DNA of 64,000 nucleotides from Linyphia triangularis (Eukaryota; Arthropoda; Arachnida; Araneae; Linyphiidae): assembly GCA_963978545.1 (NCBI GenBank), contig OZ021732.1, positions 64,983,214 to 65,047,213 of the forward strand, written 5' to 3'. The notes under the pieces are model-generated. The model was not told where the DNA came from. It worked only from the letters and a program-made list of their open reading frames with translations, and made no database searches. Below, piece by piece: positions 1 to 10,786 of this stretch. Position 1 is the first letter of the stretch; each line of letters starts with the position of its first letter. The translations under genes and the position numbers were made by a program.

Positions 1-1490
1 TTACTTAAATGTATTACAGAAACTTTTTATCTCGTTTTACTAAACGTGGCGGTTCGTTTTCTCGACTGAGAAAAAGTAATATCACTCTGTCTCAAGTTTG
101 AAGATTATGTTCAGTAGCTTCTCTTTTCATCACAATAATACGAAGAATTTATTTTTCAAAACGGCGTTTTGTTTACATAAAATTTTTTTTTTAACTTATC
201 CCATAAAAAATTTATTACTTTTAATGCAATAAACTTTTCCACGTTTTCTACAATTTGTTTGTTTTTGATTGATTTTTTAATGATTATATATCTTTATGGG
301 AAAGCCATTTGTTATGTTTTACTATGCACTGTACATGCCGCTGTTGAAAAATCTTCTGCATACTGATAAATAGTCTTGCATTGTCCTATCATTTAATTGC
401 GAACAAGGCGTTTAATATTCACGCTTAATCCATCAACAAAACGTTTACCATATACAGGTATAAACTCAAGTCTAAACTAGTTTATTTCTGCATTGTGTAA
501 TTTTAGGAAGTTGAGTTTTTCTTTAAATACTGAACATGGGTGATCACTTTTCAGGACTTGTCATACTTCTCATAATTATTGACCATAAGTCTCGACTCAT
601 AGCAAAATTTATTAAAAAAATTAGTGCCAATAATACGGACAGCTTGGAGAAACTATTTTGCTATTGTTTTAAAACAATACTGAGTCTTGTTTCACTTTGT
701 TTTAAATTTTTCTCAATGTTATCTTCTACGTAGAAGTTTAATAAACTGGATAAATTATACCATACTTGTAATTTAGAAAGTGAATTCAGTTACTTCTATT
801 TGATAGAAGTAATATGTTCTCAAGAAGAAAGTTACATACTCTTTTTTAAAAAAAACTTACACTTCTTGCAGATGTGTTTTTTGAAATAATTGTTTTGTCT
901 TTAAAAATTATGTTCAGAAATTATTTTACTTTTTAAACTGATCAGTCATGCAGATCGACATTGAAATTTTCAAATTTTAGAAATCACTAATAAACTCTAA
1001 AGAAATTATTGTACATGATGAAATACATGAGATACATAACCGTGTTTTGTTAAGCTATTAAGACGAATTCAAGAAAAAACGGTCAACAAATAAAAACTTA
1101 AAACACAAAATATTGTATCAATATTTCAATAGTACATGTTAAAATTTGATAAATATCGATAATTCCGTGGAATTCAATACACGTCTCAAAGGATAACACA
1201 CAATATTTCGTTTTTTAGAATCAGCGCAAGTGTTAGAAACGATCGCACGCATTCGAATTGAAAAGTCACAAATAAAGAGACAAAAACTAAGTCCGTGCTC
1301 CTTTTACAAAAAGATGAAAGAAAACAACGTTCAAGTTATCCTTGTCCGCAAGAATGCAACCATAAAAACTCTCAAAAAATAAACAGATGTTTTGCAGTCT
1401 AGTGAAACAAAGCTGCAAGCCTAAAAAATGACAAAGGTAGTGTTTAGGGTAAGCGAAACAAATACAATATACAGACGATAAAAAACGCTC
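1..1490. other. AT-rich non-coding DNA, no gene seen
   Basis: I see only AT-rich sequence with short chance open frames. The ATG frame at 536-733 encodes a low-complexity Leu/Phe/Lys-rich peptide with no recognisable motif and is not supported as a gene. Confidence 0.6.
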
Positions 1491-1499
1491 TAAAAACTA

Positions 1500-1790
1500 G
1501 TCCCCTTTGTTTTTAAGCCCAAAGCGCTGTAAAAGCCCCTTACGATTTCATTGTCCGCAGCTGTTACTTTGAATGACGCCGCAAAATAGCAATGTGCCTC
1601 AAGGGGTAAAAGGGGGCTTCATTTTTTTACATAATCGATTTCAACTTTCAAATCAAGCACCACAGGGTCGTAAAAAAACCTTGCCCCTCGCGGGGATTTA
1701 ACGCAAGGAGGAACGGCTTGTAAACTCAAGGAAGTAAGACATTAAAGTGCGTCTGCGGCGAAAAAGATGGTGTTATATATAAAAAACAAC
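1500..1790. other. GC-richer island, possible regulatory element
   Basis: Base composition rises clearly above the AT-rich surroundings, with several CpG and GC-rich words, a CAGCTG E-box near 1558, and a CCCCTCGCGGGG near-palindrome around 1684-1695. No long open frame spans it. The composition contrast is seen directly; a cis-regulatory role is inference. It could equally be an old unidentified repeat. Confidence 0.3.
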
Positions 1791-2225
1791 GCTGTTACTG
1801 TTAAAGTTTGAGCTGGAAAATAAAATAGCAATACAATATAACATTGTGCGTCAAAAACTTTTGATTCTTAAGCAGGATGTTGTCAAGTGCAGGTAAAGTT
1901 GGCAGTCAGTTTTATCTCCTCCGGGCGATATCATTAGATCCGTTGAACTTTGAACAAAAGAAGCTTAATAGTTGTCTTTCTTTGCTTTTAAATGTTTAAT
2001 TAATTATGATGTGTTTGGGAATCTTTAACGCCTGGAGGTAGATTCAAATTTTTGTATTCATTACAGTCAAGTCACTTTATTTTAAAGACCTCTTCTCGTA
2101 GTTCTCACAATGTTTGGCTTGTCACACTGTCATAGATTTTTATTCGTTAAAGTTTACAAAAATCCTTCCAATTGGCATTTAAAGAGGCTAATGAAGTAGA
2201 GTTTAGTATGTCTTTTCGACAACAA

Positions 2226-3105
2226 TTTAACCCTTCCAGTCCCAATTATTTATTTTTCGTTTTAAAAATCGTAAATTTATAAAATGTACTAATTTGATAT
2301 CTAGAATAACAGGGTTGAAAGCAATTTTTTTTTAATTTTTTTATTTAAATTCAGAATGATTCCAAATGGCATCATTGGGCATTAGGTATCAAACAAGTCT
2401 CAGAGATTTCACTTCGGCATTTCAAAATATATCAAATAACATTATAAATCTTCTATTTAGTCGTAAATATATCTTAACGTAGTGAATACTGTTAGGCAAA
2501 ATAGCAATAACGTGGTAATAACAGTACAAATCTAAAATAAACAATACAGCCAGGAAACGGTATTGGGTTGTATTCAACTCCCCCTGAGGCCAAATGGAAT
2601 AGTCACTTTTCAATAATTACAAATGTTAAAATTTTAAAATATATATCCGTTAAAAATGGTTACTATACAATGTTTAAATATCAAAGAAAATAATATGAAC
2701 ATATTCAAGACATATTAACAAAAACAAGCATCATTTCATTCATCAACAGAACCCGTGCAGCCATATATTGGTGAAAAAGAAAGATATATTTGGACAGAGA
2801 ATAGTTTGAGTTCTAATTTTTAATATATATATATCCGTTAAAAATGGTTACTATACAATGTTTAAATATTAAAGAAAATAATATGAACATATTCAAGACA
2901 TATTAACAAAAAACAAGCATCATTTCATTCATCAACAGAACCCGTGCAGCCATACATTGGTGAAAAAGAAAGGTATATTTGGACAGAGAATAGTTTGAGG
3001 ATAGTAAAAAACGTTGATTCAGATTCACTGGGAGTATTAGGTGAGGAGAAAAAAAATCGGAAGTGTTATGATTCCAATAGGCATCACTGGGACTGAAATG
3101 GTTAA
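2226..3105. mobile_element. Non-autonomous piggyBac-like element with TTAA target sites
   Basis: TTAA at 2226-2229 is followed by CCCTTCCAGTCCCA. At the far end TGGGACTGAAATGG (3088-3101) is followed by TTAA at 3102-3105. Read inward, the two ends are CCCTTCCAGTCCCA and CCATTTCAGTCCCA, which are terminal inverted repeats with three mismatches. TTAA duplication and CCC/CCY-starting termini are hallmarks of the piggyBac superfamily. The 872-bp interior has no transposase; the minus-strand frame at 2903-3121 has no recognisable transposase motif and runs across the end. A subterminal word (ATGATTCCAAATGGCATC near 2356) recurs close to the right end (near 3069), supporting one element. I read it as a MITE-like deletion derivative moved in trans by a piggyBac transposase encoded elsewhere. 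Confidence 0.72.
2637..2999 (+). repeat. Direct tandem duplication, period 188 bp, inside the piggyBac-like element
   Basis: The segment 2637-2810 is repeated at 2825-2999 with only a few substitutions and a single A insertion. A short AT-rich linker lies between the copies. Both copies contain the same CATCATTTCATTCATC and GAACCCGTGCAGCCAT words 188-189 bp apart. High identity in otherwise decayed DNA suggests a recent duplication, or that the two-copy form is how the element spreads. Confidence 0.9.
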
Positions 3106-3570
3106 ACATAGTATTACACAATTATAGTTGATGTCCCAAATATATGTCCCAAATTAGTATATAACTTACAACACAAATATTCTTAGTGTCTAATCCACTT
3201 TTAATGTCGAATTTGTAGAATAAAGTCTAGTTCCAACAAACCAGATGTAAATTCAATTCATGTCATTCACTGATTTCACATACTACAAAATTACTTCAGT
3301 CGGTTAGTTGTTTTAATCTTGTAATAGAAAATGCTTGTTTTCCTATTACCTGTTGCTTGCATTATAACAATGAAACGGAATATTATTTGGCATTTTAAAT
3401 GCATATCTATCACTTGGTGACTCTAAAATTAGTTTCAATATTCTATATTAAGAACTTTAAGTTTCTTTAGTATAAAGATAATTTAAGTGATAGCATCTGA
3501 TGATTAGCATCGAAGCAGTATATAGTCTGTAGTGCGTATACGTAATTGCGAGGATATGAGAAATACCTAA
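3106..3570. other. AT-rich non-coding DNA, nothing identified
   Basis: No open frame, repeat or motif stands out between the piggyBac-like element and the nested elements that follow. Confidence 0.5.
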
Positions 3571-3683
3571 AAACTGTAGGGTGTTGCCAAAAAATTAAAA
3601 AATAATCCTAAATTTTCCCTAAAGACAGCAGTAACATAATTAATATTAAAATCTTTATTGTATTGTTTTATTTCTCCCCATCA

Positions 3684-3722
3684 CACAGTGGGGCAGAATG
3701 GCGAAAAAGCTGGCCAAAAGTC
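3684..3722 (+). repeat. Left terminal inverted repeat of the Transib element (12-RSS-like)
   Basis: The heptamer CACAGTG (3684-3690) is followed by a 12-nt spacer (3691-3702) and an A-rich block GAAAAAGCT (3703-3711). It pairs with 6667-6705 on the other strand. The heptamer equals the vertebrate RSS consensus. The nine-base block matches the RSS nonamer consensus ACAAAAACC at only five positions, so resemblance is limited to layout and A-richness. Confidence 0.8.
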
Positions 3723-4650
3723 GAAAAAATTATTTTTTTAATTTGGCTATTGAAACCACAGGTTTTTGTTTATAAGTATCTTGAGCATCTGGTTCCACCC
3801 TTTTCAGCTGCTTTATGAGTTTTTCGGCGCAGTTGTTATGGGTGAAAGAGGGAACTTATAGAAACGTTTTCAGTAAAACGCATATTTTTAGCTAACTGAC
3901 TGCTTTTTCCAGACCCATCTTCAGCTCTTGTTTTTATCCAAGAAGTAAAACTTTATCATGGAGCCTATAGCAAGTGGTTAGTAGAACATAACATATTGTT
4001 CTTAATTTTTGGATTAATTTTAATATTTTTATTTATTTTTGAAAATGCACCTTAAAAAATTACTGCATTTTGTATGACCTTATACCTATATTAGTAAAAA
4101 AGTTTGATAAGGTCATCTTGGGTCATCCAACTTTTTATACAGTTTGAAAGACCATTTAATTGTGTATTAGAAACTGTTTACACATCTTGCCGCAACTTGC
4201 CGATTGGACAGTAAATCTATTCCAAATAAAACGCAAATAACTCCACTTATTAATAACTGCATTAAAGATATAATTTAAATAACTAGTTAGGCGCGTTGTA
4301 ACAAATTCCACGAACATAATATCATTATTTTTATGTTAATAGTTATTGAAATATGCAAAGTTGAACTCCTATTTATTAATATTTAATTAAACTATTATTT
4401 CAATTCAATTTAATGTAAAATGTATTACGATTTTACATTTGAATAGTTGTGTGCACTGTGTATAAATCTATAACAAAAATTAGGCTTTTTAGCATACCAA
4501 TAAGTTCAAAACATTAAATGCAATCAAGTTAAGAATATTATTTATAAAATTTAAAAAATCTTGTAGATTTATAAAGTAGGTTTTTTTTAAGGTTCAGAAG
4601 AAAATTATAAATTTATAAGAAGGAGGAAGTTGTTTGATATAATTTTCAAC

Positions 4651-6075
4651 ATGCCCGCTTCTATGTGCTTTAAAACTAAAGTAAAAAACCTGGAACTTGA
4701 AATACAAAAAAATACGAACTGTCAGCATGAATATTCATCTCAAATCCAAGATATTTCGAAACAATTTTTGAACCCCCTTATAAGAAAAAATGGAAAGCCA
4801 GCAATAGAATCCGAAGCACTTTTGAAAATAAAAATGACGAATGGCTTAATGAAAGTATTTACTTCCCATCGTATTTAAATAAAAGATTAGGTCGACCATC
4901 TTCAGACTTTTTGGAAAGCAGCGAAAGATCGAAACACTGAAAAACGGAACTTATACATTCAGAAACAACACCAGAAGCATTAGCCTATGCAGCACAGATG
5001 AATGTGAGAGCTAGTGGAAGAATAGATCCGTCCAAACTCGTCAAAGATGCCACATTTACTTCCCCATCAAGAGCATCAAAATATATTAAATAATTTTCAG
5101 AAAGTGAAAAATAAGTCAGTGATCAAGTTTCAGTAGACGTAGCATTGTCGGTGATTGTTGAAGCAAAATTATCCCGACATCAATATAATATAATTCGAAG
5201 TCATTTTGAAAACACTTTTCCTTCTTACAAAACTATACAAAGAGCAAAGAAAAGCTGTTATCCAGAAAATAGTTCCTTACAATGCTACGAGTTGAAAGTA
5301 GAAGTTGCTGTTCAATCTTTACTGGATCACACAGCTGGACGCATTATCGAAAGTAAACAATGTAATGTTCAAAAATATTCAAATGAGCAATTGCATAAAG
5401 TGAAACTTTTAACCAAATGGGGTTGTGACGGAAGTTCAGTCCAAAGTGAATATAAGCAGAGGTTTTTATCCAGTAGTTCATCGGACTCCCATATCTTTCT
5501 TGTGTCATGTGTTCCACTCCAAATGTTTTTTGAAAATGAGAACGATACAAAAACTGTCAAACGGAAAAATCCTAGACCAGCATCTCCTAGCTTCTGTCGC
5601 CCAATACTATTGTAATTTGTTCCTGAATCGGAGGAAACAACGCAAAAATTTGTAGATCACATCGAAAACCAAATTAAAAACCTTGTTCTAACCGTAGTAA
5701 TAGCTAACAATGTAAATATTAATATTTCTCATACAGTTTTATTCACAATGGTCAATGGAAAAGTTTGCAATGCTGTCACATCTGTTGCTTCACAACAGAG
5801 GTGCTATGTTTGTGGATTAACTTTAAAACAGTTTAACAAATATTCGAAAGTTATAAAGCAAGAAGTTGATTTAGACACATTCTGATTTGGTCTATCACCA
5901 CTTCATGCTTGGATTAGATTTTTCGAATGCTTACTTCACATATCTTACAGATTGAATATCTGTAAATGGCAGGTTCGTCAGGGAGAGGACAAAAAGAAGT
6001 TTCATGAAAACAAGAAATCCATCGAAGAGAAGTTTAGAAATGATATGTGTGACACAGTATGCCTATATAAATGAG
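4651..6075 (+). pseudogene. Transib/RAG1-like transposase pseudogene, C-terminus missing
   Basis: Coding similarity begins near the ATG at 4651. It shifts frame around 4830 and then stays in one frame to about 6075, interrupted by in-frame stops near 4938, 5090, 5111, 5613 and 5883. Recognisable blocks are RLGRPSSDF, an Asp-containing KWGCDGSS-QSEYKQ block near 5418-5460, a FCRPI block, MVNGKVCNAVT, a Cys pair in QQRCYVCG, and GLSPLHAWIRFFECLLHISY. These match in my memory a transposase family shared by arthropods and cnidarians. The termini of the element independently place it in Transib, relative of RAG1, which cuts DNA with a DDE catalytic triad. The first acidic residue is probably in the DGSS block. 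The region expected to carry the last catalytic Glu is absent: similarity stops near 6060 and about 630 bp of non-coding DNA follow. Family assignment is strong from the termini and moderate from the protein; a search against Transib consensus proteins would settle it. Confidence 0.7.
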
Positions 6076-6666
6076 GACACAGTATGTCTATAACATCTAA
6101 TTTACTTATTCATATAGTTTTACCAATGTATAACTTCAAACACGATTTTTCCATTGAATAAAACAAATTGTTGTTTGTTTCCTAATTCGAAGTTTTGAGT
6201 TAAATGTATTACAATATCAATGTTATCTACAAATTTTATTGTTAAAAACTGTAACTGGAAATTTATAAGTGATACCCTACGGTATAATATTTATATAAAT
6301 CTGCTTGAAGGAAAATAACAATGCACATTGAAATTGATTTTAATGTCTATATTTTAAATTTTTATAAGCAATTATGTTACGTATTGTTTGTAAATTGCTG
6401 AAAAATGTAATAAAAATGCTATCAAATATAAAAATATTTTTAATGAATGCACATATTATATTTATTTTAACAGAAAACTTTAACTAAAAGTTAAATTTTG
6501 GTAAGTAAATTTAGGAGGAAAAAAAATCAGATATCGCAATGTAAATATCAATTTTTACCAAAAAATGGTTAAATTTTTTCAATAAAACCAAAATTTGGTG
6601 GTAGTATATTATTATAAACTTATTAAAAATTTTACTATCGACATTTGGTTTTAATAAATACACTTG

Positions 6667-6705
6667 TGAATTTTGGCCAGGTTTTCACCCCTTCTGCCCA
6701 CTGTG
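6667..6705 (-). repeat. Right terminal inverted repeat of the Transib element (12-RSS-like)
   Basis: Read on the minus strand it begins CACAGTG, then a 12-nt spacer (6687-6698) and GAAAACCTG (6678-6686). It mirrors the left end apart from a few substitutions and a small indel. The 5 bases beyond it are CATCG. Confidence 0.8.
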
Positions 6706-7599
6706 CATCGGTCTAAAATTTCATCCTTAACTTTTTCTGAGTGAAATTACGAGCTTGCTAACTTCCATGAAAGTCATTTAAAAGACATCTGATGACACAG
6801 CTGTAAGCTAAAATTTAGTTTCATTGGATTCCATTAACCTAAATTTCAAAATTGTAAGTATACCTACTTTTTCATTATCTGCTTCAAAAGACACTTTAAA
6901 TAGGCTTAATCGAGTAAATCTGTAATATTTCTTTACTGAATCTATTGTTCATTAATTTAATTCTAAATTGGCTAATGATTTTTTTAAAAATTGACTAGTA
7001 ATTTTCTAGTATAATGCTAAGAAATACAAAATACTCATAGTTTATTTTTTTTTATAACGATCTCTAGCCCCCCCAAGTACTGAAACGTCTAAAACCACTT
7101 CAAATAAAACAAAAAATTATCAACATTTTTTTAAGAAGCAATAGACAAATCCTAACGCAACACCCTTAAATATGAGGATTATGCGCATACAGGAAAGAAG
7201 ATCAAGTTATCATAAGCGAAAAAAGATAACCCAGAATCTAAGGCCACAATAAACTTACGTCAAAAAATAACAAGCTTAGTGAACGCAACAACATAGGATG
7301 TACTAGGGAAAAAAAGGATTTGGTTGTTCTTTCCTACTAAAATGAAATTGGTTTTTATTTCGGACAAACTTTCAGTTTTAATTGTTTACAAAAATCTGAA
7401 CAATGGTTATATTTTTGATGGTATATTTTGGATGACACAACAGATATAGTTATATATTTTGTGTTTTTAGGTGTATTCTATAACTCTGTATAAAATATAT
7501 TTATAAAGGGACTGATAACTGAATTGTTTCTTAAACATAAACCGAAAACTTCAAAGCACTATTTTTAAATTTTTATCACTTCACTCAAATTAATCTATC

Positions 7600-7601
<2 letters not shown>

Positions 7602-7641
<40 letters not shown>
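7602..7641. repeat. Poly(A) run, 40 bases
   Basis: An uninterrupted A tract. It could be the tail of a very decayed retroposon, but no recognisable retroposon body precedes it. Confidence 0.9.
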
Positions 7642-7643
<2 letters not shown>

Positions 7644-8242
7644 TCACTACTTTACTTTGAAAGAAACGTGTGATATAAATAAAAATGCATTGGTGGATCG
7701 TATCAGTATTGTATTCGATGTAGGGGAATAGACCCACTGATGATATCGAATACACGCTATACATTTGAAATTTTTATACGGACCCTATAAGAATGTGCTT
7801 TTACATATTTGCTAATATTGTTGGTTTCTGACAAATCGTAATCTAGTGGAGGTAAAAGAAAATGTTTCTGTTCGAGAAATTTGAAACAATTAAAATTTGT
7901 GTGTTCCAAAAATTGAATGCTATTTATGTTTTGCATTTTCAGTTGAATAAAAAATGTTAAATTATACACTAATTGTTGAACAATATATGCTTTATATATA
8001 CACTGTTTCAATTCAATATCATTTCATTGACATCACTTACAACATAAACCACTAAGTCAAAATATATGAAACAACAAGGAAACCGATATTTATTTGGATG
8101 CTAAATATATATTTAGAACAGCATTATTTGATTACCATTGAGTTTTTAAAGTTCGGTTACGTTTTATTATGCAGAATTTAAATCATCCTTTTGACAAGCA
8201 AAACTATCTACTTTAAAAAAAAAAATTATAGCTAGTACTTTT

Positions 8243-8245
<3 letters not shown>

Positions 8246-8280
<35 letters not shown>
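8246..8280. repeat. Poly(T) run, 35 bases
   Basis: An uninterrupted T tract. A shorter T run (8613-8632) lies downstream. No retroposon body was recognised beside it. Confidence 0.9.
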
Positions 8281-8282
<2 letters not shown>

Positions 8283-9779
8283 AAAATGGTAGAAACATCT
8301 GTTGTTTTAATTTAGGAAAGAAAAAAAAATACTGTGGCAATTTATAAAAAGTTTTCGTAAATATATATAATTTTGTCATTGATTGGCTTCACTGACTTAC
8401 TAAAACAGAATAAAACTAAATAAAAATTCCATGATTCCCGCCTAATAGTATTGTATATGTATACATAGCACCCACAAATATGTAAAATTTCGACAGTAAA
8501 TAAATAAATAAATGTTACTGTTATAAATTTACTGAATATTATTTAAGCTAAATTTATTTATAGACTAATTCTTGGAAATCAAAACTATCATAAATAAGTG
8601 TGTACAAGTAAATTTTTTTTTTTTTTTTTTTTAATTAATCTTTTATGAAATTTAATAAAAATATTTTACAATAATTTGAACTAGTCAAAAAGAAAATATT
8701 TTGCTTATGATTCTTCAACAAAATATTACTTTTGAATAAAATTAGTGTATAAAAACGTATTTATTTTAAATTCACTTGTATGTTTTGATCTATGTTTAGG
8801 ATGATGAAATATATATTTAGATATAAAACCATATTAAACAGTTTTTAACTCTATGTCCTCATACTTGCTGTTTAGCTTCTTGTTTCCGAATATTTTTCTT
8901 GACTATATTTAACAATAACACTGAAACATCTGACACGTAACTGAGAATTACTTATTGTATTGATTCTCATTGAAGCGGATGTTTAATTAAGAGGAATTTT
9001 ATATATTTAAGAGGATTTAAGGGGATTATAGATAATTTAAGAGGATTTACGGTTATATAACATAAAAATTGCTTAAGGTTATTCTAATTGCATTTCCAAT
9101 GCCAAGTCAGAGGACGGAAAGAATGAGTTTCTGCATTTCTGAAAGAATAAATGTTATTCGTGTAATGCAAAATTGCATGTCATAAACACATTTACATTTA
9201 ATTTCCTATTAACTTATCAGGCATTCTCCCAAAATATTTGTAGGTGTCGTCCCATCACCTCATTCAAGTAATCAATTCCTAGTTTTTCCTTCAGAAAGAA
9301 GACCTATTTAAGGTTGCAGAGTTCATGGAAAGGTAAAAATATATATTTACTTTACTAAATAAATTCTAAATGTAGACTTTGCTTATATATTCAGTTTTTA
9401 TCAAAAGACTATACTACTAACATTTTCTATACAAAGCACGTCAGCAAATTTATTAACTCAATATTTGTTATCATAACTCTTGCAAAATTCATGTATAGTT
9501 CTACATAAAATTTAAAGTATTTATTTAAAGTAACATCCAAAATCTCAGAGCGCATGGACGAAAATATACTCAAACTCAGTAACAGAAACATTTTAGTTAT
9601 ATAGTACCAATAAATCATAAATCAAGAACCATCCTTAACTCATTTCTTGGCTTCTCGTGCTCTACTTATTTCTCCACAAACAAACACCCCTCAACAGCAA
9701 AGGAATATTTTATGCGTTCAAAACATGCTTAAAACTTTATTTATAACCAGTTCCAGAAAAACTCCATTTAAATTATGAA

Positions 9780-10340
9780 TCTCAAGATTCAGCCAAGAAC
9801 TCCAAAAAGCTGGCCTAAGGAGAAACGCCGCTAAAATCCCAGAGACAATTGGTGGGAAATTACAGTTTTATGGGTTAGCAAGTGGATCGTAAGTCACCGA
9901 CGTTCCTTAATTCTGTTTTTGGAAGGTTTTTGTGGGGTTAGAGGAAAATGGCCGGGGTACGTGGTTTCCCCATCTTTCATTAAAACAAACGAATCTCCAG
10001 GATTCCTCAAATATTTATAGCGTCGTGTCCCACTGGATGAATGGTTATTGCTTGCGTCGGTAAACACGTGCAACATTAGACACTTTGGCGAGAGTTTGTT
10101 AGTAGTGTGGGAAGAAGAAGAAGATGGAGAAGAAACAAATAAAGTATATTTACAGCTACATCGTGGAGCTGTGTGTGTGTGTGGCTCGAGATGGGATTAA
10201 TTTTTCAGGAATGGGAGAAAATGAAATGGTATTGATCATGGTATGGTTTGAAGAAGAGTTTGCGTGTGGGGTTTTTGTGCTGTGTTAGTTTGAGCAACAG
10301 GGATTGGAATTTCATTCTCACAGGTGGTGCTGTAAAGAAA
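9780..10340. other. GC-richer island with G-rich plus strand; no gene recognised
   Basis: Composition is markedly higher in G+C than the flanks. From about 10080 the plus strand is strongly G-rich (GGGAAGAAGAAGAAGATGG, GTGTGGGG), so local GC skew is high. A minus-strand ATG frame at 9894-10076 encodes 60 residues of unusually balanced composition, with CTATAAATA inside it on the minus strand (near 10016-10024) and a CACGTG E-box near 10066. I recognise no protein family. It could be a conserved non-coding element, an exon of an unrecognised transcript, or an old repeat. Confidence 0.3.
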
Positions 10341-10705
10341 AACCATGTTTGGGATTTTTAGTTGTTTGGTTTAATATTTTATTCTATTTTCCAATCCTTG
10401 TGTTTGCTGGCTTTAAAAGAGTTCAAGTGATTTGAGGTGAAAACGTGACTTGATTGACCAAAAGAGGTATTGCAATTCTTCAGTAAAAGATTTATATCTG
10501 AATATAAAAGTATGAATAAAAAAAGCACCCACTTGTTAGCTTTTTTTTTTCTTAAATATTTAAATTAATATGCACCTTAAATGAAATCTATATTTATTAA
10601 ATTTTATATTTGTGTAAAATCTGTACAATATTCAAGACATATCAAACCTAAAGTATAGTAAAGTATTAGACTTTGAAAAACGAGTATTTTAGATATTTTT
10701 ACTTT

Positions 10706-10752
10706 CAATTACCCATATGTATACATAGGGTAAGGAAATTACAGCATTCGGT

Positions 10753-10786
<34 letters not shown>

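Larger units (their letters stand above)
3684..6705 (+). mobile_element. Transib-type DNA transposon, degraded
   Basis: The left end reads CACAGTGGGGCAGAATGGCG and the right end, read inward from 6705, CACAGTGGGCAGAAGGGGTG. Pairing continues for about 38 bp through a shared CTGGCCAAAA. The flanks are CATCA (3679-3683) and CATCG (6706-6710), a 5-bp target duplication with one mismatch. Transib elements have CAC-starting termini resembling the V(D)J recombination signal heptamer (CACAGTG) and make 5-bp GC-rich target duplications. The interior holds the broken transposase frame annotated separately. The element spans about 3.0 kb, within the normal range for autonomous Transib elements, but its gene is disabled. 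Confidence 0.8.
3578..7171. mobile_element. Possible older TA-flanked element split by the Transib insertion
   Basis: TAGGGTGTTGCC at about 3578 and its inverted counterpart GCAACACCCTTA at about 7160-7171 bracket the Transib element. Both lie next to TA, as expected for Tc1/mariner-type insertion. Without the Transib insert the outer element would be only about 570 bp, so it would be non-autonomous. The match is short (about nine shared bases) and the inner sequence does not pair convincingly, so this could be chance. Confidence 0.25.
7172..9780. other. AT-rich non-coding DNA with homopolymer runs
   Basis: No gene or transposon protein is visible. The stretch holds a 40-base A run (7602-7641), a 35-base T run (8246-8280) and a 20-base T run (8613-8632). 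A locally repetitive TTTAAGAGGATTTA patch lies around 8990-9050. The minus-strand frames here are low-complexity and cross these runs. Confidence 0.6.

Noticed and set aside
5344..5560. Minus-strand frames under the Transib gene
   Set aside because: They are shadows of the plus-strand transposase frame.
8167..8379. Minus-strand ATG frame of 70 codons
   Set aside because: It crosses a 35-base homopolymer giving poly-Lys; no motif.
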